Origin: Streptomyces sp. NRRL F-5126
Lineage (GTDB): Bacteria; Actinomycetota; Actinomycetes; Streptomycetales; Streptomycetaceae
NCBI RefSeq assembly: GCF_000721265.1
Contig: NZ_JOFZ01000010.1
Location: forward strand, 1 to 64,000
Length of the DNA stretch: 64,000 bases
Direction of reading: 5' to 3'
This document shows positions 17,101-24,938 of this stretch, in pieces (the first letter of the stretch is position 1; the number at the start of each line of letters is the position of its first letter). A program made the position numbers and the translations under genes. The notes beneath the pieces are model-generated. The model did not search any database and was not told the origin of the DNA. It saw only the letters and a program-made list of their open reading frames with translations.

Positions 17101-18911
17101 TCCGCCGCGATCGACTCCGCCGCGCGGCGCTCCGCCTCGTACGCGCGCTCCGCGGCCTGCGCCGCGTCCTTGGCGCGCGCGGCGGCCAGTTCGCTGCGGC
17201 TCTCGGCGCCTGCGGCCTCCCTGGCGCGCTCGGCGGCGGCGCGTGCCGCGGCGCGGGCGGTGTCGAGCGCCGCCGCGGCGGCCTTCTCGGCGTCGCTCGC
17301 CGCGAGCGCCGCGCGTGCGGGGTCGGCGCCTGGCGCCGCGTCGTCCAGCCAGCCCGCGCGTACGGCCTCCGCGGTCTCCTGCTCGACCTCGTCGAGGCGC
17401 CTGTGCAGGTGGTCGGACTCGCTGCGCGCGCGTTGCGCCGCGGTGGCCGCCGACGTGGCGTCGCGGTGTGCGGCGTCGGCGGCGTCCTGGAGGGCGGCGG
17501 AGCGCGCCTCCTCCTCGTTGGCGAGGCCTTCGGCGTCACCGGCGGCCGCGTGCAGGGCGCGTACGAGGTCGGCCGCGGCCGTGGCGCGCGCGGCGAGCGC
17601 GGGCGCCGCGTCGCGCTCGGCCTCGCGGATGGCGACGGCCACGCGCGCCGAGCGGTCGGCGGCGGCGCGGTGGCGCAGCACGGCCTCGGCGGCCTGCCAG
17701 GCGGAGTGCAGCGTCCGGGCGTCGGTCAGCTCGCGGCGCTGGGCGGCGGCGCGCTTCTCGGCGGCGGCCAGCGCGAGCGAGGCGTGCCGGTAGGCCAGTT
17801 CCGCGGCGATGAGCGCGCTGTGCGTGCGCGCGTCCTCCGCCGCGGTGACGGTGTGGGCGGCGTCCGTGACGCGGCTCGCCAGCTCGCCCGTGCGGGCACG
17901 TTCGCGGGCGGCGCGGGCGGCGAGGCGGCGCACCAGCGCGCGGGCGGCGCGTTCCGACGCCGTGTGGACCTCGCGCGCGTGTGTGCGGGCGTGGGCGGCC
18001 TCCACGATGCGGCCGAGCAGGTCGACCGAGCCGGCGGTGAAGTCGCGTTCCGCGGTGAGTTCGGCGCGGCGGCCCAGCTTGTTGCCGAAGCCGCCGACGA
18101 GGTCGGCGAGGCCGTCCGTGTCGCGCGTGTCGGTGACGGCCCGCAGCAGCAGGTCCGTGAAGTCGGAGTCCTTCTTGACGGCGAACAGGCCGGCGGCCTC
18201 TCCCTCGTCCGCGTTCATCTCGCGCTGGTAGCGGAACAGTTCGGGGTCGAGGCCCAGGTCGCCGAGGTGCTCGTTCCAGCGGTCGTGGATCTCCTCCCAG
18301 TACACCTCCAGGTGGGGGTAGGCCTTGCCCGCGTCGGTGAGGGCGTCGCGGAAGCCCTTCATGGTGCGGCGCCGCCCGCGCGCGCCCGAGGCGCCCTCGG
18401 CGGGCGGACGCACGGACTGCGCCTCGGCGACGGGCAGGGAGTCCAGGCTCAGGCCGGGGCCAGGCCTGAAGGAGTACCAGGCCTCGGCGAACTTGCGCGG
18501 GTCGCCGGAGACCTGGCGGCCGCGCCACTCGCTGGCCTTGCCGACGACGACCAGCTCGCCGGTGAGCGTGTGCTGCCACTCCAGGGCGACGTGCCCGCAG
18601 TCGTCGGCCAGCAGGAACTTGCGCAGCACGCCGGAGCTCGCGCCGCCGAGTGTGTTGCGGTGCCCGGGCAGCATCACGGAGAAGATCAGCTTCAGCAGGA
18701 CGGACTTGCCGCCGCCGTTCTCCAGGAACAGCACGCCCGCGGGCGCGGGGCGCCGCGGCGGGCCGGCCGGCACGTCCTCGAAGAACTCTGCCTGCACGGG
18801 CGCGGGCGCCGGCACGGCGGCACCGACGCCGCGCAGGTCGAGCACGGTGTCGGCGTAGCGCGCTCCTGCGGGCCCGATGGAGTAGAGGCGGACCCTGGAC
18901 AGCTCGTACAT
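14130..18911 (-). CDS. SMC-like ATPase of a putative MksB/JetC-type condensin
   Basis: This 1593-aa protein has an SMC/MukB-like plan. The N-terminal ATPase half carries a P-loop FLENGGGKSVLLK (residues 62-74, Lys69-Ser70). Very long Ala/Glu/Arg-rich coiled coils follow, interrupted near residues 620-830 by a globular part (WRYLAQSVDPADHAAVLA...VDGVVITDHASHAR). The C-terminal ATPase half has signature FSGGQ at 1420-1424 and Walker B LFLDN at 1455-1459. The first P-loop Gly is replaced by Leu63, and the usual catalytic Glu after Walker B is Asn1459. A disordered tail follows. It is the last gene of a three-gene operon. The family call is inference from architecture and gene order. Confidence 0.72.
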   Translation of the reverse strand: MYELSRVRLYSIGPAGARYADTVLDLRGVGAAVPAPAPVQAEFFEDVPAGPPRRPAPAGVLFLENGGGKSVLLKLIFSVMLPGHRNTLGGASSGVLRKFLLADDCGHVALEWQHTLTGELVVVGKASEWRGRQVSGDPRKFAEAWYSFRPGPGLSLDSLPVAEAQSVRPPAEGASGARGRRRTMKGFRDALTDAGKAYPHLEVYWEEIHDRWNEHLGDLGLDPELFRYQREMNADEGEAAGLFAVKKDSDFTDLLLRAVTDTRDTDGLADLVGGFGNKLGRRAELTAERDFTAGSVDLLGRIVEAAHARTHAREVHTASERAARALVRRLAARAARERARTGELASRVTDAAHTVTAAEDARTHSALIAAELAYRHASLALAAAEKRAAAQRRELTDARTLHSAWQAAEAVLRHRAAADRSARVAVAIREAERDAAPALAARATAAADLVRALHAAAGDAEGLANEEEARSAALQDAADAAHRDATSAATAAQRARSESDHLHRRLDEVEQETAEAVRAGWLDDAAPGADPARAALAASDAEKAAAAALDTARAAARAAAERAREAAGAESRSELAAARAKDAAQAAERAYEAERRAAESIAADDRLTQLLSLPSASGGPGVPAPRTGSHGGGSTTLGPLPAEEFDGHADELRDLLDQSIVSAERRLFDLRTAAADDARILGALGDGGLLPPGPDVLATVEYLGEHGIPALPGWRYLAQSVDPADHAAVLATRPELVDGVVITDHASHARAREVLAAAALLPRSTVAVGTAAALLAPVPRGGEDGAAGVFLVPPNPAMHDEHAADEERRALRGRAAARDEEITEVAARLTGDRALAARIGSWRADCPPGTLTELAASARTARESAERAGEELAVARAASAEAEQAAADTARAGEERQEAAQRARRAADALSGLAHRLRERPAWQAALRELADDAAEAEARAAGCLDHARAADEDRRAAQRAADDARRTARTLRAERAEIAGAPENEPERPDGEAPRAALPALREAYRAASQLYEKVGVGADLRAEQARSESDESAALAELDRLSNKVRTRASELLESPDGADGPSRQAAAARAESLVQMLESRASAASEQLGRLRGEAERLAPQDGDAHVELPDEQVPTDADRAQALLRTATGELAVRGDALEAARAAHDELLHAHRAAEDAAGGFDETAALLRDLLRGAPAQDEHATTGGEAGDEASQRPEPYAGTLAEARHEAAGARRSVRGCAQDLSVAESAVREASDVLVRHANATRYEQVRTPARQQIRELPAAALPEHAERWAEAFAPRLRVLTDELAQLERNRDSIVDRLRGLVESALTTLRSAQRLSRLPEGLGEWSGQEFLRIRFEEPDRATLTERLGEVVDEATRAALRKNSDLRRDGMSLLLRGVRAALSPKGVAVEILKPDAVLRAERVPVGQMGDVFSGGQLLTAAIALYCTMAALRSNDRGRDKHRHAGTLFLDNPIGRANATYLLELQRAVSDALGVQLLYTTGLFDTTALAEFPLVIRLRNDADLRAGLKYISVEEHLRPGLPVHEPEGEQVHGEITATRVFRRTPSQEAPAPPETAREIPAQQSSPRVAPVGQSPTADQAPDDDGN

Positions 18912-18977
18912 GGCGGCGGTCTCTCTTGAACTCGCGAACGATTGTGCGGAGGTGGGCGGTGGGCGGCGTCAGCCGGG

Positions 18978-19880
18978 TCAGCTGTGGAACGGCAGCCCCG
19001 CGCCCTCGACAGGACCGAGGTCGTCGGCATCGGCGCCGGGCGGCAGCAGCGTCGCCGAACCGTCCGTGACCGGCACGACGCCCAGCTCCGCGAGCTCGCC
19101 GAGGGCGGCGGACCCCGCCATGTCGCGGACCTGCAACTGGTAGCGCGCGGTGGTGCGGTAGGCGCCGCCCGCGTCGTCGCCCGTGCGGTGCAGGAACCCG
19201 GACTCGGTGAGGAAGGCGACGGCCTTGCCGACGATGCCCGTGGTGGAACCGGCGAGGCGGCGCGCGTCCTTGGTGGCGCCCGTGGCGCTGCGGCGGGCGT
19301 ACACCCGCCACGCGGCCTCGAGACCGGGCGCGTCGCTCGCCGGGTCGGTGTTCTCGCCCGACTCCTCGGCCCGCTCCTCCAGGCGGCGGCACGCCTGGCG
19401 GACGAACGCGTCGACGCCGTTGACGGTGATGCGTCCGATGTACCCGTCGTCGGCGAGGTCCTCGGGGCGGGGGAACGCGAGCGCCGCGACGGCGAGATGG
19501 GCGAGGCCGTGCAGGAAGCGGTCGGCGGAGTCGCTTGCGGCGCGGCGCGCGTACTCGCCCATGCGGACGGCGAACACCGAGTCCTCGGCAGCCGTCACCG
19601 CCATGCCCGCGCGGACGGACACCTCGAGAACGACAAGACCGAGCCCGGTGGCGACGGCGTCGGCCACCCGGGCGAACGGGGGATCGTCGCGGTAGCGCCG
19701 CAGCAGCTCCGTGTACTCGGCGTCACGGGCGGGCAGCAGCCGCGGCTGGAGCCCGAAGGACACGAGCCGGGCCGCGTCCGCCGCGTCGGCGGGTGTGACG
19801 CCCGCGGGGGCGGCCGGTGCGGGCCGCTCTCCCCCGAGGTCGCCCCAGGCGTCGCTCGCCGCCGGGTGCTGGTCGCTCAC
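18978..19880 (-). CDS. Putative MksE/JetB-like (KITE-type) accessory subunit
   Basis: This 300-aa soluble protein has a disordered first 40 residues, then helical and winged-helix-like parts: RFLHGLAHLAVAALAFP in the middle and STTGIVGKAVAFLTESGFL with YRTTARYQLQVRD near residues 225-265. Size and position between a kleisin-like and an SMC-like gene match MksE/MukE/JetB proteins, which bind the kleisin. Sequence similarity alone is too weak for a firm assignment. The GTG at 19880 follows GAGGAGA. It lies 66 bp before the SMC-like gene. Confidence 0.55.
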   Translation of the reverse strand: MSDQHPAASDAWGDLGGERPAPAAPAGVTPADAADAARLVSFGLQPRLLPARDAEYTELLRRYRDDPPFARVADAVATGLGLVVLEVSVRAGMAVTAAEDSVFAVRMGEYARRAASDSADRFLHGLAHLAVAALAFPRPEDLADDGYIGRITVNGVDAFVRQACRRLEERAEESGENTDPASDAPGLEAAWRVYARRSATGATKDARRLAGSTTGIVGKAVAFLTESGFLHRTGDDAGGAYRTTARYQLQVRDMAGSAALGELAELGVVPVTDGSATLLPPGADADDLGPVEGAGLPFHS

Positions 19881-20007
19881 GGACGTCTCTCCTCGGGTAC
19901 GTGCGGACAACTGGCGACGGGCCGGCAGGGGCCGGTGACCGCAGGGTGCGCCCCGCAGGCCACCGGAAGGCGGTGCGCGGGTGCCGGGCGCTGCGGCCCC
20001 CGCGCCG

Positions 20008-21552
20008 TCACGCCGCCTCCGTGCGGGCCGTGGCCATGGCGGCCGCGTCGAGCAGCGCCGTGCCGACGATCAGGTCGGCGCCGCCGAACTCGGGGTCGTC
20101 AAGCGGTGTCCCGTCGTCCACGGCGAACAGCAGGCGCTCCTCACCCTGCCGGTACGCCGTTCCCACAGGCGGGCTGGCCGCGTGGACCGCGAGCAGCGCG
20201 ATCAGGTACGGCAGGTCGGGGTCGCGGCGGCGCGCCTCGGCGAGCAGCCCGGAAAGGCGGCGGGGCGCGTCGTGTTCCAGCGTCAGCAGCTCCATGGCCT
20301 GGGCGAGCTGGTGCTCGCTGAACCTGCTGTCGTCCGGGGTGGCGACGAGATCGGGCTCGGGCATCTCAGCGCCCAGGTGCGCCCGTTCCACCGGCGGCGT
20401 CAGCAGGAGCTCCACCAGGTCGCCGACGCGGACGGCAGCCGGATTGCGCAGCCCCGTCCCCCGGGCGAAGTACGCGTCGGTGACGCGGGTCGCGTCGGCC
20501 ACGGGCAGCGGCAGCAGGGGGGCGACGAGCTGGCCGTACAGGTCGAGCCCGGACCGGGCGGCGGGCGTGGCGAACGCCTGCCTGTCCTGTTCCGCGCGAA
20601 AGAGCGGGCCGGCCTCGAGCAGCCGCGACTGGAGCTGCGTGTGGCGGCGGATGCAGTCCTTGACGATGTCGACCAGTTCGGCGGCGCGCCGCTTGTGCTC
20701 CGCGGTCTTCGGGTCGGCGCCGGTCTCCGCCTCGTCGCGCGCCTTGCGGATGTTCGTCAGGATCGCGTTCTCGTGGCGGTAGCGGTCCGCGACGTGGTCG
20801 AGCGCCTCGTCGATCATGTCGGGTACGGCGTCGAGCCAGTCGACCGCGCGCACGTTGCGCCGGGTGGCCTCCAGGGTCCTGCGCAGCGTCTCCGCGTACT
20901 GCACCGTGCGGTACCTGGCCTGCTCGGCGGCGAGCTGCGCGTCGGCCAGGCGGCCGCGGCTGATCAGTACCTCGAGCTTGACCTCGGCGGCGATCTGCGC
21001 GCTCGTGACGTCCGTGTCGAGCGCGCCCACCAGCACGTTGACCGCCTCGTCGGTCGTACGCAGGTAAACGCTGCCGCCCTCGCCCGGCACCTCCTCGATG
21101 AGCTTGAAGTCGTAGTCCCTGCGGCGGTAGACGCCGTCGGTGCCGAACGTGCCGTAGACGGCACGGAATCCGCGGTCGACGCTGCCGACGTTGATCAGGT
21201 TCTCCAGCACCCAGCGTGCCACCCGCTCGTGTTCCGCGGCGGGCCGCCGCGGTGCCTGCGCCGCCACGCGCGGGAGGAGCCTCGCCACTATCTGCTCGTG
21301 GTCCGCGCCCGTGTCGAAGTCCATGTGCAGCGTGACCAGGTCGATCGCGGCGAGTGCCACCTCGGCCATCGCGTACACGCCGTACTCCCCCGCGAGGTTG
21401 GCCTTGCGCGCGTCCAGGTCGTGCAGCGGGGCCGTGCAGGCCAGGGCGCGCAGGCGGCGCGCGAGGCCCTCGTCGGCCGCCGGGCCCTGCGCGGGCCGCG
21501 GCCCGGCGCCGAGCCGGGGCGTAGCTGGGTGGGTCGGGGCGGGCGAAGTCAC
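20008..21552 (-). CDS. Putative kleisin-like subunit (MksF/JetA type)
   Basis: This 514-aa, mostly helical protein is the first gene of the operon. The N-terminal half resembles a dimerising winged-helix region (AEHERVARWVLENLINVGS...YRRRDYDFKLIEEV). The middle is a long helical stretch (residues about 175-300, including DEALDHVADRYRHENAILTNIRKARDEAE). A C-terminal helical domain follows. This layout and its place before the MksE-like and SMC-like genes fit a MukF/MksF/JetA kleisin. The GTG at 21552 is preceded by no good ribosome site and may be leaderless. The assignment is inference. Confidence 0.55.
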   Translation of the reverse strand: MTSPAPTHPATPRLGAGPRPAQGPAADEGLARRLRALACTAPLHDLDARKANLAGEYGVYAMAEVALAAIDLVTLHMDFDTGADHEQIVARLLPRVAAQAPRRPAAEHERVARWVLENLINVGSVDRGFRAVYGTFGTDGVYRRRDYDFKLIEEVPGEGGSVYLRTTDEAVNVLVGALDTDVTSAQIAAEVKLEVLISRGRLADAQLAAEQARYRTVQYAETLRRTLEATRRNVRAVDWLDAVPDMIDEALDHVADRYRHENAILTNIRKARDEAETGADPKTAEHKRRAAELVDIVKDCIRRHTQLQSRLLEAGPLFRAEQDRQAFATPAARSGLDLYGQLVAPLLPLPVADATRVTDAYFARGTGLRNPAAVRVGDLVELLLTPPVERAHLGAEMPEPDLVATPDDSRFSEHQLAQAMELLTLEHDAPRRLSGLLAEARRRDPDLPYLIALLAVHAASPPVGTAYRQGEERLLFAVDDGTPLDDPEFGGADLIVGTALLDAAAMATARTEAA

Positions 21553-21830
21553 GGTGCACAGACTAGGTCCTGCCACTGACAGGGGCCGAAACGGCGCAGA
21601 ACCGCCCACGTCGCGGCCGGGCCCGCGCGTCCCCCGCCGCGCCGGAACCACGCATCACCTGAAAAGATGCGGCCGTGACTCCGCTCCCCCGCCTGACGGC
21701 AGGGGGCCTCCAGCCAGAAGGTTGCGGTCCAGCCCGAACCGGTCCCTTTCGGGACGAGAAGGAGCCAGCACGACGCAGGGAAGCGATTCCCCCACCGGCC
21801 GAAGCCAGTGGTTCCCTCACTAGGAGACTG

Positions 21831-22595
21831 ATGGAGTCGAGAAAGATCGATCTGAACGCCGACCTCGGGGAGGGTTTCGGCCGCTGGCACCTGACGGAGG
21901 ACGAGGCGCTGCTCTCGGTCGTCACGAGCGCCAACGTGGCCTGCGGCTTCCACGCGGGCGACGCGGTGACGATGCGCTCGGTGTGCGCGTGGGCCGCGGA
22001 GCGCGGCGTGCGGATCGGCGCTCAGGTGTCGTACCGGGACCTGGCGGGGTTCGGCCGGCGGTCGATGGACGTCCCGGCGGACGAGCTCGCGGCGGAGGTC
22101 GCCTACCAGATCGGCGCGCTGCGGGTGTTCGCGGAGGCCGCGGGGTCGCGCGTCTCGTACGTGAAGCCGCACGGCGCGCTGTACAACCGGGCGGTGCACG
22201 ACGACGGGCAGGCCGGGGCCGTCGTGTCGGGCGTCCTCCTGGCGGGCGGCGGGCTCCCCGTGCTCGGCCTGCCGGGTTCCCGGCTGCACGCGCGCGCGGC
22301 GGAGGCCGGACTCCCGGTGGTGGCGGAGGCGTTCGCGGACCGCGCGTACACGGCGCGGGGCACCCTGGTGCCGCGTACCGAGGAGGGCGCGGTCGTCAGT
22401 GACGGCGCGGCGGTGGTCGAGCGCGCCGTGACGATGGCAACGTCCGGTTCGGTGACGGCGGTGACGGGCGAACGGGTGGACGTACGCGCGCGTTCGCTGT
22501 GCCTGCACGGTGACACGCCGGGCGCCGTGGAACTGGCGCGGACGGTGCGCGGGGCGATGGAGTCCGCGGGGGTGCGTGTGGAGCCGTTCGCGTGA
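21831..22595 (+). CDS. pxpA: 5-oxoprolinase subunit PxpA (LamB/YcsF family)
   Basis: This 254-aa protein opens with the family signature KIDLNADLGEGFGRW and has ANVACGFHAGD and SYVKPHGALYN. PxpA works with PxpBC in the ATP-dependent ring opening of 5-oxoproline (pyroglutamate) to glutamate, removing a spontaneous by-product of glutamine and glutamyl turnover. The ATG at 21831 follows TAGGAG. It is the first of three overlapping genes. The 278-bp gap to the divergent kleisin-like gene holds both promoters. Confidence 0.94.
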   Translation: MESRKIDLNADLGEGFGRWHLTEDEALLSVVTSANVACGFHAGDAVTMRSVCAWAAERGVRIGAQVSYRDLAGFGRRSMDVPADELAAEVAYQIGALRVFAEAAGSRVSYVKPHGALYNRAVHDDGQAGAVVSGVLLAGGGLPVLGLPGSRLHARAAEAGLPVVAEAFADRAYTARGTLVPRTEEGAVVSDGAAVVERAVTMATSGSVTAVTGERVDVRARSLCLHGDTPGAVELARTVRGAMESAGVRVEPFA

Positions 22596-23209
22596 GGACG
22601 GTGGGCGTCGGGGACCACGCGCTGCTCGTGGAGCTCGCGGACGGCGAGGAGACGGCGGCGCTGCACGGCGAGTTGCTGCGGCGCCGCGCGGACGGGTCGC
22701 TGCCGCGGGTGGGCGAGATCGTGCCCGCGGAACGTACGGTGCTGCTCGACGGGGTCGCGGACCCCGCGCGGTTCGCGGCCGAACTGGCGACCTGGCGGCT
22801 GACGGCGGCCTCCACGGCGGACGCCGCGTCCGTGGACGTGCCGGTGCGCTACGACGGGCCCGACCTCGCCGACGTGGCCGCCATGTGGGGCGTCGGTCCC
22901 CGGGAGGCGGCGCGGATCCACGCGGCGACGTCGTTCCGCGTGGCGTTCTGCGGCTTCTCCCCCGGCTTCGGGTACCTGACAGGACTCGGCGAGCGGTACG
23001 CGGTGGCCCGCAGGGCGACGCCCCGGACGTCGGTACCCGCCGGGTCCGTGGCCGTGGCGGGCCCGTACACCGGCGTGTACCCGCGTCCTTCGCCGGGCGG
23101 CTGGCAGCTGATCGGGACGACGGACGCCGTCCTGTGGGACACGGAACGCGAGCCCGCCGCGCTGCTGGCGCCCGGCACGCGCGTGCGGTTCGTGGCGGTG
23201 GAGGCGTGA
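22592..23209 (+). CDS. pxpB: 5-oxoprolinase subunit PxpB (KipI/allophanate hydrolase subunit 1 type)
   Basis: This 205-aa protein has the subunit-1 hallmarks CGFSPGFGYLTGL, PRTSVPAGSVAVAGPYTGVYP and SPGGWQLIGTT. It forms the 5-oxoprolinase complex with PxpA and PxpC. The B. subtilis homologue KipI also inhibits the sporulation kinase KinA, a role not implied here. Its GTG start overlaps the pxpA stop in GTGA, indicating translational coupling. Confidence 0.94.
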   Translation: MRTVGVGDHALLVELADGEETAALHGELLRRRADGSLPRVGEIVPAERTVLLDGVADPARFAAELATWRLTAASTADAASVDVPVRYDGPDLADVAAMWGVGPREAARIHAATSFRVAFCGFSPGFGYLTGLGERYAVARRATPRTSVPAGSVAVAGPYTGVYPRPSPGGWQLIGTTDAVLWDTEREPAALLAPGTRVRFVAVEA

Positions 23210-24144
23210 GCGGCGTGCATGGCGCGAGCGGCGTGAGCAGCGTGGCGCGGGACGGTTTCACGGTGGTGCGGGCGGGTGCGCTGACGACGGTGCAGGACCT
23301 GGGCAGGCCGGGCCACGCGCACCTGGGCGTGCCGCACGCGGGCGCGCTCGACGCGCCGGCGGCGCGGCTGGCGAACCGCCTCGTGGGCAACGCGGACGGC
23401 GCCGCGGTGCTGGAGACCACGCTGACGGGGTGTGCGCTCAGGCCGGGGCGCCAGGTGACGGTCGCGGTGACGGGCGCCCCGGGCCCCGTCCTCGTCGACG
23501 GCCGCCCGGCGGCGTGGGGCGCGCCGGTGCTGGTGCCCGCGGGCGGTGTGCTGGAGGTCGCGCCGGCGCGCTCGGGCGTGCGCGCGTACGTGGCGTTCGG
23601 CGGCGGCGTCGCGGTCGCCCCGGTGCTCGGCAGCCGCTCGACCGACCTGCTGTCCGGGTTGGGGCCCGCGCCGCTGCGCGACGGGGACGTGCTGCCGCTC
23701 GGCCGCCCGACGGGCCCCGGCGCGCCGCCGGACGCGCTGCCGTGGCCGGCGCCGCCGGCGGAGCTGGTGCTGCGCGTTCGGCTCGGGCCGCGTGCCGACT
23801 GGTTCACGGACGCGGGGCTGCGGACGCTGACGGCAGGCGCCTTCCGCGTCTCGTCCGCGAGCAACCGCATCGGGCTGCGTACGGAGGGCCCCTCGCTGGA
23901 GCGCGCGAGGAGCGGCGAGCTGGCGAGCGAGGGCATGGTGACGGGCGCGGTGCAGGTACCGCCGGACGGCCGCCCCGTGGTGTTCCTCGCCGACCACCCG
24001 ACGACGGGTGGCTATCCGGTGGTCGCGGTCGTGCGGTCGGCCGACCTCCCGGCGGCGGCCCAGGCGGCACCTGGCACGCCGATCAGGTTCGTCGTGACAC
24101 GCGCGACGGCGGGCGGCCCGGCCGCGGGGCGCGCCCGCGCGTAG
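23206..24144 (+). CDS. pxpC: 5-oxoprolinase subunit PxpC (biotin-dependent carboxyltransferase-like)
   Basis: This 312-aa protein carries the subunit-2 motifs LTTVQDLGRPGHAHLGVPHAG, ARLANRLVGN and VFLADHPTTGGYPVVAVV. It completes the PxpABC 5-oxoprolinase. The GTG at 23206 overlaps the pxpB stop; GTG 23233 in frame is an alternative that would drop a GlySer-rich nine-residue start. Nearly 800 non-coding bases follow. Confidence 0.93.
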   Translation: MSGVHGASGVSSVARDGFTVVRAGALTTVQDLGRPGHAHLGVPHAGALDAPAARLANRLVGNADGAAVLETTLTGCALRPGRQVTVAVTGAPGPVLVDGRPAAWGAPVLVPAGGVLEVAPARSGVRAYVAFGGGVAVAPVLGSRSTDLLSGLGPAPLRDGDVLPLGRPTGPGAPPDALPWPAPPAELVLRVRLGPRADWFTDAGLRTLTAGAFRVSSASNRIGLRTEGPSLERARSGELASEGMVTGAVQVPPDGRPVVFLADHPTTGGYPVVAVVRSADLPAAAQAAPGTPIRFVVTRATAGGPAAGRARA

Positions 24145-24938
24145 GGGCCCCGCCGGGCGTGGCGAGGCGGTGGCGGCGCCCGGCGCCGGCCGCCACGCGC
24201 GCAGCGGTGCGGGTCGATCCAGGCGCGCGTCCGCCCGGTGCCCCGCTTGGCCCCGGGCTGCGTGCGGCGCCCCGCCCTGGGGCGGGCAAGGGGTCCCACG
24301 CCCATGTCCGGGCGGCTGCCCACAGGCGAGCGGCCGCCCGTGGAACCACCGCCGCGTGTGACCGCCGGGGCTCCCGTCGGCCGCGCACCGGCGGCGTCCA
24401 GAAGGACCGGACCGTGCCCGGCGGGCGTCTCCGTCGTACGCGCTGCACGCTCGCGGTGAGCGGCCGTTCCCGCGATCACCGGCGCCGCGCGCCCCTCCCT
24501 GCGCCCGGCGCGGCGCGAGCGCAGCAGCGGAGCCGGGGGCGCGTGCCCGGCTCAACGTGCGGATGGCAGCGGGACCGGTAGGCCGCCCGGGGGCCACGAG
24601 CGCGCCCGGTGCGGCGCGGCGCGTGAGCTGCCCGGCGGGGAGCGGCGGGCCCCGCCCCAAGGGCGGCGGCGGATTCCCGCGCAGCCTCCTGGGCGGCGAT
24701 GAGCCGGCGGGATCCGCGGACCCGGGCCCGCTCGGGGCCACGGGGCGCGGCCCGGTGCGGAACGCTCCGTGAGCCGCGCGGCGGGGCGGTGGCACGGCAG
24801 CCGGGATGCGGCGCCGGCGCAGGACCTCGCGCCGCGCAGACGCGGGTACACGACCACACGCGCGGCGCCACGGGCCGCGCCCGTGTGGCGCGCCGCGAGG
24901 GCCGCCCGGCGCGGTGGCGCGCGACGCGGCGGGCAGCG
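24145..24938. other. Long intergenic region without a supported gene
   Basis: About 794 bases between the converging pxpC and HEAT-repeat genes. It is exceptionally GC-rich with many short GC palindromes (for example GGCGCCCGGCGCC near 24175), any of which could stop transcription. Open frames here lack a ribosome site, a consistent third-position GC bias or a recognisable protein, so I call none. It could hold a decayed gene. Confidence 0.5.

Noticed and set aside
16071..18929. Very long plus-strand open frame (952 codons) opposite the SMC-like gene, plus others such as 815-2773 (minus) and 3873-5942 (plus)
   Set aside because: They are antisense shadows of well-supported genes. High third-position GC removes stop codons from other frames. 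They have no recognisable domain and no ribosome site, and their composition is low-complexity.
24145..24938. Several short open frames in the GC-rich intergenic region
   Set aside because: None has a ribosome binding site, a recognisable motif or a codon bias clearly different from its other frames, so no gene was called.
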